A stretch of DNA of 64,000 nucleotides. Source: Blasia pusilla (Eukaryota; Marchantiophyta; Marchantiopsida; Blasiales). The notes under the pieces were generated by a model. It saw only the letters and a list, made by a program, of their open reading frames with translations, was not told where the DNA came from and searched no databases. A program made the translations under genes and the position numbers. Shown here in pieces: positions 1 through 10,664 of this stretch. Each line of letters begins with the position of its first letter. Positions within the stretch are counted from its first letter, which is position 1. Location: positions 59,334,001 to 59,398,000 of the forward strand of contig CM114272.1 in assembly GCA_050084515.1 (NCBI GenBank), read 5' to 3'.

Positions 1-2110
1 CCGAATGGTTGCTTTTGGAACTGTAGTTCCCAAATGAGATCGCGAGCCTCCTTATCGGATTCCTCACTATTGGAACTAGAGATCCAATTCTTGAAATGAG
101 AAGGAGGATCAATCGGACTTGAGGTTCCGGTTCCAGACATGAGGACTGAGCCCAAACGGGTGCCTTTGGAAGTGTAGTTCCCAAATGAGATCGCCGTCCT
201 CCTTCCCGACTTCCTAACCATCAAAACCCTAGATCCAGTCTCGAAATGAGAAGGGGGATCAATCGGAACTAAGGTTTCGGTTCTGGAGACGAGAGTTCCT
301 ACCTAAATGAGGCCTTTCGGAACTGTAGTTCCCAAATCAAATCGTCGGCCTCCTTGTCGGATTCCTCACTATTGGCACTAGAGATCCACTTCTCAAAATG
401 AGAAGCAAGATTAATCAAAACACAGGTTCCTGTTCCAAGAATGGGAGTCCTCACCTAAACGAGGGCTTTCTAAAACACCAGTTCCCAAATCAAATCACCG
501 GCCACTTTCCCTACTAACTCACCATTAGATATCTACTTCTGGTTCTTGAAATGAGAAGGAGGATCAATCGGAACATATGTTCCGGTTCCAGAGTCGACAA
601 TTGAGCCTGAACGGCTGCTTTCGGAACTATAGTCTCGAAATCAAATCTCCAGCCTCCTTATCGGCACCAGAGATCCTGTTCTCAAAATGAGAAGCAGGAT
701 CAATTGGAACACACGTTCCGGTTCCAGATGTGGGAGCCCTACCTAAACAAGGGCTTTCATAACTGTAGTTCCCAAATCAAATCATCGGCCTCTTTCCTTA
801 CTACCTCACCATTGGAACTCTAGTTCCAATTCTTAAAATGAGAAGGGGGATCAATCGGAACACAGGTTCTGGTTCTAGAGACGTGAGTCCCTACCTAAAC
901 CAGGGCTTTTAAAACTCTAGCTCCCAGATCAAATCTCCCGCCCCTTTCTTTATTACCTCACCATGGGAACTCTAGTTCCAGTTTTCGAAATGAGAAGGAT
1001 GATGAATCGCAACTTAGGTTCCGATTCCAGACTCGACAATTGAGCCCGAACGGCTGCTTTCGGAACTAGAGATCTAGTTTTCAAATGAGATCGCAACCCT
1101 TCTTATCAGATTTCTCACTATCGGAAGTAGAGATCCTGTTCTCGAAATGAGAAAGAGAATGAATCGGAACTTAGGTTCTGGTTCTTCTAACGACAACTAA
1201 GCCCAAATGGGTGCTTCCAAAACTCTAGTTCCCAAATGAGTTCGCTGTCCTCCTTCCCGACATCCTCACCATTGGAACTCTATATTGAGTTCTCGAAATT
1301 AGATGGAGGATCAATCGGAACTCAAGTTCTGGTTTCATAAACGAGAGTCCATCATTGAACGAGGTCTTTCAGAACTGTAGTTCCCAAATCAAATCGCCGG
1401 CCTCTTTCCTTCCTACCTCACCATCGGAACTCTAGAATCATCTAGTTCTCGAAGTCCGAAGGATGATCAATCGGGACTTAGGTTTCGGTTCGAGAGATGG
1501 GAGCACCAACCTAAAAAAGGGCTTTTGGGATTGTAGTTCCCATATCAAATCTCCAGCCGCTTTCCTTACTACCTCACCATCCAAACTCTAGTTCCAGTTC
1601 TCGAAATGAGAAGGAGGATCAATCGGAACTCGGGTTCCGGTTCCAGAGAGGACAACTGAGCCCGAACGGCTGCTTTCGGAATGTTGTTCCCAAATGAAAT
1701 CACCGGCCTCTTCCCTTGCTACCTCACCATCAAAACTCTAGATCTTCTTCTTGAAATGAGAAGGAGGATGAATCAGAACTCAGGTTCCGATTCCAGCCTG
1801 GACAATTGAGCCCGAACCGCTGCTTTTGAAAATATAGTTCCCAAATGAGATTGAGGGCCTCCTTATTGGATTCTTGCAATTGGCACTAGAGATCCCGTTC
1901 TTGAAATGAGAAGCATGATCAATCAGGACTCAGGTTCCGGTTCTAGATACGACAACTGAGCCCGAACGGGCGTGTTCAGAGGTGTAGTTCACAAGTTGAT
2001 ATTGTGGTCCTCCTTCCTGACTTCCACACCATCGGAACTAGAGATCCACTTCTCAAAATGAGAAGGAGGATGAATCGGAACTGACATTCCGGTTCCATAG
2101 ACGAAAGTCC
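1..2110. repeat. Satellite-like tandem array, ~151-bp unit, ~14 diverged copies
   Basis: A degenerate unit of about 151 bp is repeated about 14 times and runs off the left edge. The landmark 'agttcccaaat' and its variants recurs near 25, 170, 325, 480, 625, 765, 915, 1070, 1225, 1375, 1535, 1685, 1835 and 1985. Each unit also holds a 'gaaatgagaaggaggatc'-like block, a 'cctcaccattggaact' block and an 'aggttccggttcc' block. Many copies contain the dyad GGAACT-NN-AGTTCC, for example at 17-30, 319-332 and 814-827. Copies differ by many substitutions and small indels, so the array is old. No coding frame runs through it. It lies directly upstream of the transposase-like remnant at 2.25 kb. Confidence 0.9.
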
Positions 2111-2227
2111 ATCTTTGGAGCTCCCAAATTACAGAAAAATACAATGATACCATGGATATTAGGAAGAGGAAGCACTCACCCTGCAATACCTTCACTGACG
2201 TACAAGTTGCGGTTCCCATGATTGGTC

Positions 2228-3123
2228 GTAGGAATCAATATTTTTATCGATGCAACTAATAGAGAACGATAGATGTCTAAATATCAGAGAGGGAATTGTT
2301 CACTACGTCAATCCAAACGACAAAGTTGGTGGTCAAAGATTGGGGGATCACCATGTTGGCGTATTCATTTCCAACATCACGAGCCGTCTTACACGCCACA
2401 AGGTTCTTGAAAGGAACTTAGTCATATGGCCTACGGCATCGTGCATTGTTAAAGATGGACGAGACTTATGGACATGCTACTTAGAGTGTTCAACCGTGTC
2501 CCAAGGGGCCGTTGAAGCAATAACAGGCAAGAGGAAGAGAGCTTACACGTACACTTATCGGTTGAAAAAGCGATGTTTAGCTACCAGGAGCTACCAAAAC
2601 AAAAAAAAGCTAACATAGGAAGATATATCATAAGTGGTGTTGAAAAACTATTGCGGACAATTATGACAATGGGGATTAGCAGGAGTCTCACAATCAACTA
2701 TCACTCAAATAAAAACAATATTTCTCCAATGTTGCTATTCACAAATCAGGTGATATTTCTCGCTGTGCGACATGTGCAGTGCTGACGTCTCTGGGAAATA
2801 CTGCATCAACAAACGAGGAGAAGGCTAATATTAAGGAATGGGCAATTGAACATGATGACCTGCAAAGGTCTCAAAGGAGTTCATATTACACTTGGCGAGC
2901 AGATTCCGTGCGCCATCCCAAGTCTTATCTTTGCCTAATCCATGACAAAATGGATAGTTTCAAAACAGGTTTGCCTAGAATGTGGCAACAAACCAAAGAT
3001 TTGGCTCTGGCTCAACCATTTCTAGTTACTTGTAAAGATAAGTATTGCGGAATAACACTCCATTACACTAGAAAATGGCTTAGGGTGAAGGTGACAATTA
3101 GCAAGTTCGTAGGGCTATCTTGA
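2228..3123 (+). pseudogene. Transposase-like gene remnant, N-terminal part
   Basis: Two plus-strand open stretches (2250-2618 and 2779-3123) are separated by a frame change and stops. The second reads as a coherent protein. It has a Cys-x2-Cys near its start, just before the predicted Met, and then a segment with the pattern H..L.R..R..YY..R. That is followed by 'LIHDKMDSFKTGLPR' at about residues 53-67. A D-x-MD-x2-K-x2-(L/P)PR block of this kind, following an R..Y helix, is typical of a transposase-like family I associate with algae, early plants and some protists. The acidic residues would belong to an RNase H-like catalytic core. This link is from memory of motif shape, not an alignment. 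The frame ends at 3123, shortly before the LTR that begins near 3300; the coding sequence at 4.75-6.26 kb may be its continuation. Confidence 0.4.
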
Positions 3124-3299
3124 TCCTGTTCACATAATAAGACTTAAGTTCTCATTTTTTAATCCATACCCAAAACTTTTTCCTAAGGAGAAAGAGATCA
3201 GTATATGCCTGATCCATTAATCGGAATTGAAGTTCTCATAGGACGTTATATTTCTTATATTTCTTGCCTAATGGAACTTACGGACGCATGTGGTACTTG

Positions 3300-4570
3300 C
3301 TGCACGTTGTCGTGTCGAGAGCCTTTCTTCGAGCAAGGGCGGGCCTTCTAGCTGCGATAGATGCAAGGTGAACTCTCTAAGAAGTTCTCCTTTTTCAATA
3401 CAAAATTATGATGTACACTCTCCATTCTCTCACGACAGGTATCACAAATGGAAGTGCCGAGGCGATCACTTCTTCGTAACATGGGACCTCGAAATTCCTA
3501 ACTATAAAATCCATATAAACTATTTTAGGCTTGTACACAAGAAAGATAGCACAACTAGTGTTAAACCCTACTTGAGCAGGCCTATTAACATCCATGGGTC
3601 GCTATATAAGGACATACAAAGTACAATCCCATGTCCTTCCATATGTGCCGATAGGAAGAATCACCGGAGTTGGAGATTGCATGACCTGGTTCATGAACGC
3701 TTCCCCAAAGTGATAAACTAAATATCGAATGAACCAGTGTCTATCTACAAAGAGTACATTGAGATGGTATGGATTGAGGAAAGGAAAGTCGGGCACTTCT
3801 CGTGCTCCACCCCTATCCATGCTTGACAGACATTCTTTTCTCTCCTCAAGAATGGATTTTGGTGGAATTATTCTTCCAAGAGGGGTAATCCACTCTCATT
3901 GGGGAAGTAACAAGCCAAAACATTCACTATTTTAGTATGACTAAACTCCTCTAAGGTGACAAACCTCTCATCTCCACACACACACACCACACTCTAGAAA
4001 CCTCTCGAAGAATAGACCATGATCAAGTTACTCTCCCAAGAGGGGTGATCCACTCTCATTGGAAGAGCAAGCAATCCCAAAGCCATACACTCAAGACAGA
4101 CACGAGAGACTCAAGATGTGGAATAGAAGGTGATGAACCCTTGAAGGTCCCTCCTCTTTATATACTCACAAGGGATCCACTAGAGTACGAAATAGAGCTT
4201 ATCTTATCTTGTGCCACATGGCTTCCTCTCAAGGCTTAGCCAATCACATTTTGACACAAGTAGATTTCCTTTTATCTCTTCCAAAATATCCTCTTTTACC
4301 CACTTGATATTTTCCAAATTACCCCAACTAACCTAGCCACCAACCAAGACTACTTTTTCTTTTCATTAAAGCAACTACTTTACTTTTATAAAGTCATTTT
4401 TTATTTATTACCTCTTTTTCTAAAGTTGGGCCCCCATAAAAGAGGCACCATAAAGAGGTTTAAACATGGGGATTTCCTTTTCCTAAGCTAATTTATTTAA
4501 TACTAATAAAACTCTTTCTAATACTTAACGAGGAAGGAGTTTACACACTGGCTGATTTTACTATACGACA
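3300..4570 (-). mobile_element. Ty3/gypsy LTR (solo or truncated)
   Basis: This segment aligns by eye over about 1.2 kb with the LTR at 32519-33697. Shared landmarks occur in the same order: 'catgacctggttcatgaa', 'tctctcctcaagaatgg', 'ctctagaaacctct', 'ggtccctcctctttatata', 'gcttagccaatcacatttt', 'aaagaggtttaaacat' and the terminal 'tatacgaca'. Read on the minus strand it begins TGTCGTATAG at 4570. No gypsy coding sequence adjoins it, so it is a solo or truncated LTR. The left ~140 bp of the reference LTR are missing or diverged, and I could not establish a convincing target-site duplication. A minus-strand TATA-like box (TATAAAG) lies near 4155-4165. Confidence 0.8.
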
Positions 4571-4746
4571 ACGTACCAGTTTGGAGAAACAATACCTTGT
4601 TTAGGTACTTGAATATTAAGTTGACTTAACTTTTACTCACTCAATTTCTTATTGCAAGTATCTTGACTCATGGGCATGGACCGTGTGCAATTGCTCAATT
4701 TGACATAGGAGTCTACAAGTAGGGATCAAATTGGACAATTGGATCA

Positions 4747-6264
4747 TTGGCAAAGTTGTTTCGGAGTTTGGAAAACTTCCGCGGTGAAATACAGGAATTC
4801 TTGGATGGGCCTGACCTAACTACACTTCACAGTCGATTCTTAAAATGGAGGGAAAAGCTTGATGGATTACTTCGTGCAACCTATAGGCTCACGGAGTCTG
4901 CCGAAGAGGGACCAAGGATGCTGCCTAAGATTTTGAATCTACAAATGGAAAACTCGAAAAGATAACAAAAATATTTAAGTCATGGCATATTTGGCCCTTC
5001 TTGTTCCAAGGGAGGTTTTCAAAGAGATTTACTTGGCTTTTCTTATCCTCAAGCATACTCACGAAGATGTTGATATTATGTTTAGTAAGTTCTCGGGAAC
5101 TTTATGAGGACACAATACATACACCTTGAAAGATCTTGCGACACAATTTTTTAACTCCACCTCACCGAATCTAGTACCACAAATCGTTCAGGACATTTTT
5201 GACTTCAAGGAGTACTTGAAAGGTTTCATCGGGCCTAAGACAAAAAATCACTGGTATGGACTGCAAAAGCCACGTCGATTCCGATTTACTATATCTCTGG
5301 ATGGTATGCCCATTATGCATTACAAGATGTATGGTTCCGATAAAGAGTGGTTGCCGAATGAGGGTGGTTATGACATGTTTTTACATCCTAAAATTTCTGG
5401 ACATCCTCTCATCCCTACTGGGAATTGAAAGCGCTTACTGCCCACACCCTTGAAGGCATTTCCGATGTGAAGAAAAGTGCATCTCAATACATTGAGTACT
5501 TTGATAAGATGGGAGGCAAGTCTTCCGGAGGCACAAAGGTCGAGTTCCAACAACTAGTACGACAATGGAGGAAGACGATCAAGGAATTCGACCGATTGTT
5601 TCCTCATAGAAACCCCGAGGAAAAGGTTCAAAATTTGCAATTAAATCACAAAACAACAGCCAATGAAGATTCTTCTACCAATAATAGGACCAGTTTGATA
5701 GCCTATGACATTGCTTCATCGTTCTCTGAGACATTGGAGGATTTTTGGCCTCTAACTAAACAGAAAACTCAAGTTCCTATTGTCTTTAGAAGTGAAATTC
5801 CTCCAAATCGAGGTCACTGTTATGGGCCCACTAGATTTAGGCCTAGACTTGATATGTTATCAATGGAGGAAACAGAAGTTGCATTGGTAGATTTCAATGT
5901 TGGAGACTTTGTCATAATTAGACTAGGACAAGAAAGAAACAAATATCTCATATGGATGGGATAAGTTCTAGTTGGAGTTGGTGAAGATACAAATTTCAGA
6001 ATTCAATATTGGTGGCTATTGAATACATTTGGAAGAGGGAACATAGTCCCAAGTAGGAGATATCAAAATTGGGATGTAAAAGAATGGGAGAAGAATAGTA
6101 GTGAAAAACCAACGTTGTGTCCATATGACTCGAGTATAGCATCTTTCACTAATTCTACATATTGAATAGAGGATGGACTAGTGAGTATCCCCATTGACGT
6201 GGCTAATTTTGTAAAGTCTAGAATAACTTTTGGCACTAACCTAGTACTAGAAGATGACTACTAG
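4747..6264 (+). pseudogene. Transposase-like gene remnant, C-terminal part (unrecognised family)
   Basis: Three plus-strand open stretches (4747-4965, about 4990-5428, and 5425-6264 with two stops) read as one decayed protein of roughly 480 residues. The first two have helical, charged sequence (FLKWREKLDGLLRATYRL, then an IVQDIFDFKEYL segment). The middle contains 'FTISLDGMPIMHYKMYG', which could hold another catalytic acidic residue. The last part has 'VDFNVGDFVIIRLGQ', then about 30 residues on 'RIQYWWLLN', which looks like a small beta-barrel reader domain (BAH- or chromo-like) at the C-terminus. Start codons are not reliable. It sits just right of the gypsy LTR insertion and is probably the 3' half of the gene at 2.2-3.1 kb. 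I do not recognise the exact family. Confidence 0.4.
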
Positions 6265-6402
6265 TAACAACAACACAATTACTGTAAGCCCGTGTTACAA
6301 TTTAATGTAATGTTATTGAGAGTCATCACTTGATTTTATAAAGATTCTTTACATTTCTACATATGGTATGTCATTGAGATTATTGAATAAAATGGTTTTG
6401 TA

Positions 6403-6854
6403 TATGAGAAAACAGAAAGTGACGAAATCAGTGAAATCTTTACGTAACTTAGAGATACAAAGTGGTCTAGTCTGTCCGTGCGCTCACAGAAGAGCTTCAA
6501 TAGAACGTGAACATGGAGATAACTCAACATACGAGAATGCGCTACCGGTTGCGGCTCCCGACTCTTTCACTACTTGGGAAAACTAGGGTTTTTACCTATT
6601 TTTCTTCATTTCTATTAATAGAAATAAATATATTTGAAGATTCAGATATTCGAAGATAGTACATTTGGGTGCCCCGCACCTTGATGCAATAAAGGGTTAG
6701 ATAATCCTAGTATCGCTACTCCGTAAACCACCTACATCATATTACTATGACTCCTTCGTCGTCTAAGTCGGAACTATCAATCTAGGCTTCTCCTCACACA
6801 AGGGGGCCGATCAGATTAATGGTGCTCAGAGGAGTGGATGTTGAGAATCCAACA
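6403..6854 (-). mobile_element. Ty1/copia solo LTR with 5-bp TSD (TTGTA)
   Basis: The 452-bp segment matches both LTRs of the complete copia element at 25682-30681. It opens with 'tatgagaaaacagaaagtga' (intact copies read TGTGAGAAAA) and closes with 'gttgagaatccaaca'. It is flanked by perfect 5-bp direct repeats TTGTA at 6398-6402 and 6855-6859. That is the signature of an insertion followed by recombination between the two LTRs, leaving one. It has the same orientation as the full element. The internal part 'gaagattcagatattcgaag' agrees with the right LTR of the full element rather than the left. Confidence 0.93.
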
Positions 6855-7012
6855 TTGTAGAAGCTTTCACAATTGGAATCGGATTCCATGTTCTTCCCAT
6901 TTTAAATTTTATTGCTTCGTATCGTGCTCTAACTTGCACCAAGTAGTTTAATTCATCCATTTGGACTTTAGATGAAAATCGGGTTTCCCTAAGTAAGAGT
7001 AAACTCTATATC

Positions 7013-7094
7013 ATAGTAACTCCCAAAATCTATTTGTTCAAAAACTTGAATGGATAGTAACTCCCAAAATCTATTTGTTCAAAAACTTGAATGG
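7013..7094. repeat. Perfect 41-bp tandem duplication
   Basis: Two adjacent identical 41-bp copies begin 'atagtaactcccaaaatc' (7013-7053 and 7054-7094). With no differences seen, this is a recent local slippage or unequal-exchange product. It lies in non-coding DNA between the solo LTR and the telomere-like tract. Confidence 0.92.
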
Positions 7095-7114
7095 ATAATT
7101 TAATACAAAAATCA

Positions 7115-7315
7115 AAACACTAACCCTAAACCTTAACCCTAAGCCTAAACATAGCAATAATCCCTAACAAAACTAAATAAGACAAAAACCCTTGGCAAAA
7201 CCCTAACTCTAGCCCTAGGCCAAAAAAACCCAAAAACCCCGAGAAAAAAGGCCAAATTCAAAACCTAAACTCCTATACATCCTTAAGCCCTAAACCCTAA
7301 GCCATAAACATAGTT
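7115..7315. repeat. Degenerate interstitial telomere-like (CCCTAAA) tract
   Basis: The stretch is rich in variants of the plant telomere unit CCCTAAA: 'ctaaccctaaaccttaac', 'ccctaagcctaaac', 'aaaccctaactctagcc' and 'aagccctaaaccctaagc'. Units are irregular and separated by unrelated bases, so this is a relic and not a chromosome end. It could mark an old break repair or a telomere-motif-bearing repeat. No gene overlaps it. Confidence 0.6.
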
Positions 7316-7424
7316 GACAAAGATGGTAAAACCTAAGTTGTACTCCCATTACACTATGTCCTAGTGTGCTAATAATCATATTAGAACAAAACCGTGTTTT
7401 CTAAAACACCTCATTTTTCAAAAT

Positions 7425-7812
7425 TGGTGTTCTTTAACCTAAACCCATGATTGGAAGTGGATGCAACCATGGAGTCTGAGCATCGAGCAATGCCCAAACC
7501 CGATCATACACCATACATCTAGCAACAAACTGCTAAACATTAGTCTGCATACCTAGCCACCAAAATTGGATTTGGAGCAAGTTGTACGTCTGCTTTGCTC
7601 CATAATGACCCAACTCCTTGTGGGAATGCCGCACCAAACGTGCTCTCTCTGAGGGATGAGGCACTACATGTACTCTACCATCCTCCCAAACTCGCAACAG
7701 ATGTGTCCCCTCCCATCGAAATTATCTGACTCGTTGTAGGATTCGATCCCGCTCTCTATATAGCACCCACTGTGCTTGCAACGCGGCTAGTACATAGGTA
7801 CTCCAATTCACA
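7425..7812 (-). pseudogene. Ty3/gypsy integrase fragment (zinc-binding region), related to the methyltransferase element
   Basis: This ~385-bp block parallels 39352-39722 base for base over long runs, for example 'ggagcaagttgtacgtc', 'tgacccaactcct', 'tctaccatcctcccaaac', 'gttgtaggattcgatcccgc' and the final 'ggtactccaa'. In the intact-frame relative, this region encodes the H2C2 zinc-binding domain and the first part of the integrase core. It is therefore an isolated internal piece of the same gypsy family, in the same orientation. No LTR adjoins it, which suggests deletion of the rest. It shows that the family has, or had, more than one copy within 64 kb. Confidence 0.85.
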
Positions 7813-8268
7813 ATGTTCTCGGGGAGGTTCTTTCTTGTTTAATGGAGATTCGGATCATGAAATTTAATTCTTTATTCCACTCGAGACAATACTCAAAAGG
7901 AAACGAAAGTATTTGGTATTGAGTGAAGTAATTTTTGTTCTTTGGTTCTTGCACTATCGAGGAACTTCTTGAATTTCTCATGTTTATTACAAAGTACCTC
8001 TCTTTTCAAGAAATAGTGATCCTTTTGGGGAATGAACTGTATACTATTTGAACAAAAGATTATAATTTCCATTCTCTTGTATATTACATGGAGCGAATTC
8101 CATGCACCATAGCCTCACAATCACTAGGATTTGCCACTCCAAATTGATGAGGAAATAAGTCGGCACTAAAGTGAGGATGAAATTGCAAGCATAGGGATTG
8201 GCTATTCAAGTGGTATAAAACCTCTCCAATAGCCAAAGGGCTTATCCATAACCAACAAGCGACAAGCC
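7813..8268. other. Non-coding stretch, nothing recognised
   Basis: Moderately AT-rich sequence between the integrase fragment and the next retroelement remnant. I see no open frame of note, no repeat and no element termini. Confidence 0.6.
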
Positions 8269-8269
8269 C

Positions 8270-9654
8270 CTAAGAGCATAGAGATAGAGAATGGGAGACG
8301 ACTTGCTGCAATATGTGCACATACCTTATATAGAGAGACAAAGGCATTTTATGAATGTGCCTGGATAAAGCAATTGCGGAGATGCTCAAAAACCTTCTCT
8401 GATAGTCCGCTTGCTGATAAGCAAGCAATATGAAGAAAAGCCCTTGTGAAAACCTCCAATTCAAGCTCAAAGTTAAGATTCGTTGTATAGTCTTCCACAA
8501 AAGGTAGTACATCACCACTTGAAGGAGGGTGAAGAGATTCTAAGAGAGCAAGTGTGTCTAAACTTGGAATCTTTGGAGAGAGAGGACCCAATGCTTGAGC
8601 CACACGTGAAAACTCGCCAACTTGCCCCAAAAGTAGAATTCATCAAAGGCATTGTTGTATTGAAGGCCCCCCTTGATTGGCATGTTGAGTGGGATGGACC
8701 ACAGTTGAGGCATTTGCTCTAAGTACATGGTCATTTTGAGGATTCTCGAAGTCCCCAAACATAAAGCATTGAATACGTGTGGAGGTTTCACGATGACTCG
8801 TCGCACCATCCCTTGGAGGGAGAACTATAACCCATTGTGGGAAGAGTAATAGGACATACCAAACATTTATATATGTGGGATCACAAGCTAACCTTTCTAA
8901 TGGGAAAAGAAAAGCTTGTTGGATGATGGGGCGAAGAGCAATAGGAATGCAAGTGTAGAGCCTAGGACAAGGGAAACTTGGATGGAAAGAGCAAAGGAGA
9001 TTGATTTGGTTTAACCACATCCAAGCAGTTTTTGTGGAGGTTGCAGTAGGAGATGATATCTGGTTAGGGATTGAAGGCCCATGTATGGATCGACAATACC
9101 GCTAATGTCTTTTGATCCCATTAGGAGCAAAGTCCTTACCACAAGGTATGCAACAAACCTTTAGCACATATGCAGAAGTAGAAGAGTTAGAAGGAGAGAA
9201 AGTGGGAGGTGCATGAGGTGGCAATGGATGACGATAAGGGTAAGTAGGTTGGGGAAGGAGGAGAAGGAAGAGGGGAGATAAGGGTAGAATAGATGGGAGT
9301 TGGAAGCAAGGGGACAAATGAGATATGTGAGGATGGCAAAAAAGTAGGATTCAGTAATAATGGATCAAGATTAGGTTCAATAGGACAAGACAAAGAGAGG
9401 AGAAGAGGAGAATCTGGAAGAAATGTAGTGAATGTAATAGGTGTATTAGTATCTGGAGGAAAATGGTGAGATCTACGATGAGGACATGAAGTAGGGAGAG
9501 AGGTTACAATTGTAGGAGGGCGTCTAAAACCAGAGAAGCGAGTGGATGGAGTATCCAACTCCATCTCAGATGCCATGGAAGCAAAGGTAGGAAAATCATG
9601 GAAGACAAGGGAAGATAAATGAAATGGAATTTTTTGAAAGAATGAGTGTAACAA
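8270..9654 (-). pseudogene. Degraded retroelement ORF: Pro-rich region, C2H2-like finger, conserved W/LPPR domain
   Basis: Reading leftwards on the minus strand from Met codons near 9570-9654, the sequence encodes three parts. First is a Pro/Ser/Leu-rich segment. Then comes a zinc-finger-like motif at about 9150-9085 (VCCIPCGKDF...IKRH, one stop, RYC). Last is a segment at about 9030-8760 with the pattern 'IPIALRPIIQQAF', then 'WYVLLLFPQWVIVLPPRDGA', then a basic helix and 'FGDFENP'. That last pattern resembles a domain N-terminal to the reverse transcriptase in a group of zinc-finger-bearing non-LTR elements of algae, protists and early plants. The further frames at 8630-8270 are Leu-rich and shifted. 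No RT catalytic motif is visible, so it is a 5' fragment. The family call is from memory of motif shape only. Confidence 0.4.
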
Positions 9655-10640
9655 CCAAAAAAAAAGTAGTGGAATCAGTCCAAAAGATATTTAGATGGAG
9701 AGAATAAGATAAGGCAAAGACGAATTTAAGATTGAAAATTATGTCAAGTAATATAAAAAGCAATTCAAAAGGAAAAGTGACCTATATGGTATCGAAAGAA
9801 GTGGCTCAAGAATATGAATCTCTAATGTCCTTAAGGAGATAGAAAACATACGTAGGGGCCAAACAATAAGATAAAGAGTTGAAAGAACAAGGAAGACATT
9901 TGAGAGGAAATGATCTAAAGAAAAACCTCTACACAAAAATAGACACCTACGGAGAAAGAAAAAAAAATAGAAAACCTCTTCGGTATGAAAAGAACGAGCT
10001 CGTCAAGAAGATCAAAACAAGACCAAACACGTCTAAAACCGATATTCCGAGAGAAAGTTATGAAAGAAATTGGAAACACCGGAAAAAGGATGTGAGGAGA
10101 AAGTGAGCCATCCACCGATGACTCCTATGAGGGAATGAGTTTGTAAGGTTGGGCCCGGCCCGTATCAAACGATCAAGGAAAAAAGAGGAATCCCTTAAAC
10201 TGATGGTAACCCGATACATTATAAGAAGAGCGTTGTGTGTGAAATTACATTTAAGAATCTATGAGCATATTTAGGAGAGAAAAAGGTATGAAGATCCCAA
10301 GAACTTTGGAAAGATCTTAAGTGAAGAAGAAGACTCCAAAATTCAAACTTGAGAAGATGAATTGAAAAAAAATGGATCACACTAAAAATAATTAGAAGCC
10401 AAAATCCAAATTACAATAAAATTCAAATTCGAACTGCCATATGGGAGTGAGAAGTTAAATTCATTATATGGTCCCATCTTAAAATCTTTACAACTCTAAA
10501 TTTAAAACTTAAAGTTTTAAAATTATAAATATCATGTTTTATGTAGAAAACCATAATTTAAAAACAACTAGTTTCATACATTATAACACCTTACATTAAA
10601 ATGTGAATCGTACACTTTTGTCTTGCGAATAGAATGGTTG
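9655..10640. other. AT- and purine-rich non-coding stretch
   Basis: About 1 kb, A-rich on the plus strand, between the retroelement remnant and more GC-balanced DNA. Short open frames at 9739-9936, 9879-10106 and 9915-10115 overlap each other on opposite strands and carry no recognisable motif. It may be the 5' leader of the retroelement to its left, but no terminal repeat or promoter could be demonstrated. Confidence 0.5.
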
Positions 10641-10646
10641 CAATTC

Positions 10647-10664
10647 TTTCCCGGCGCCGGGAAA
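10647..10664. promoter_or_regulatory. 18-bp perfect palindrome, E2F-site-like halves
   Basis: The sequence TTTCCCGGCGCCGGGAAA is its own reverse complement. Each half resembles an E2F/DP binding site (TTTCCCGC type) but differs at the last position. It stands at the border where the AT-rich stretch changes to GC-balanced DNA, a reasonable place for a promoter. No gene could be defined next to it, so a regulatory role is only a guess. Confidence 0.25.

Noticed and set aside
1-2110. CRISPR array
   Set aside because: Units are long, diverged and contiguous, with no short identical repeats separated by unique spacers, and the sequence is clearly eukaryotic.
3300-3310. Target-site duplication ACGT(T/A) around the gypsy LTR at 3.3-4.57 kb
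   Set aside because: The left LTR end is missing or diverged. The match is only four bases and would need a different LTR boundary from the reference copy.
9187-9654. Pro-rich frame as a host cell-wall protein
   Set aside because: It runs, with one stop, into a zinc finger and a retroelement-type domain in the same direction, so it is more likely the N-terminus of that element.
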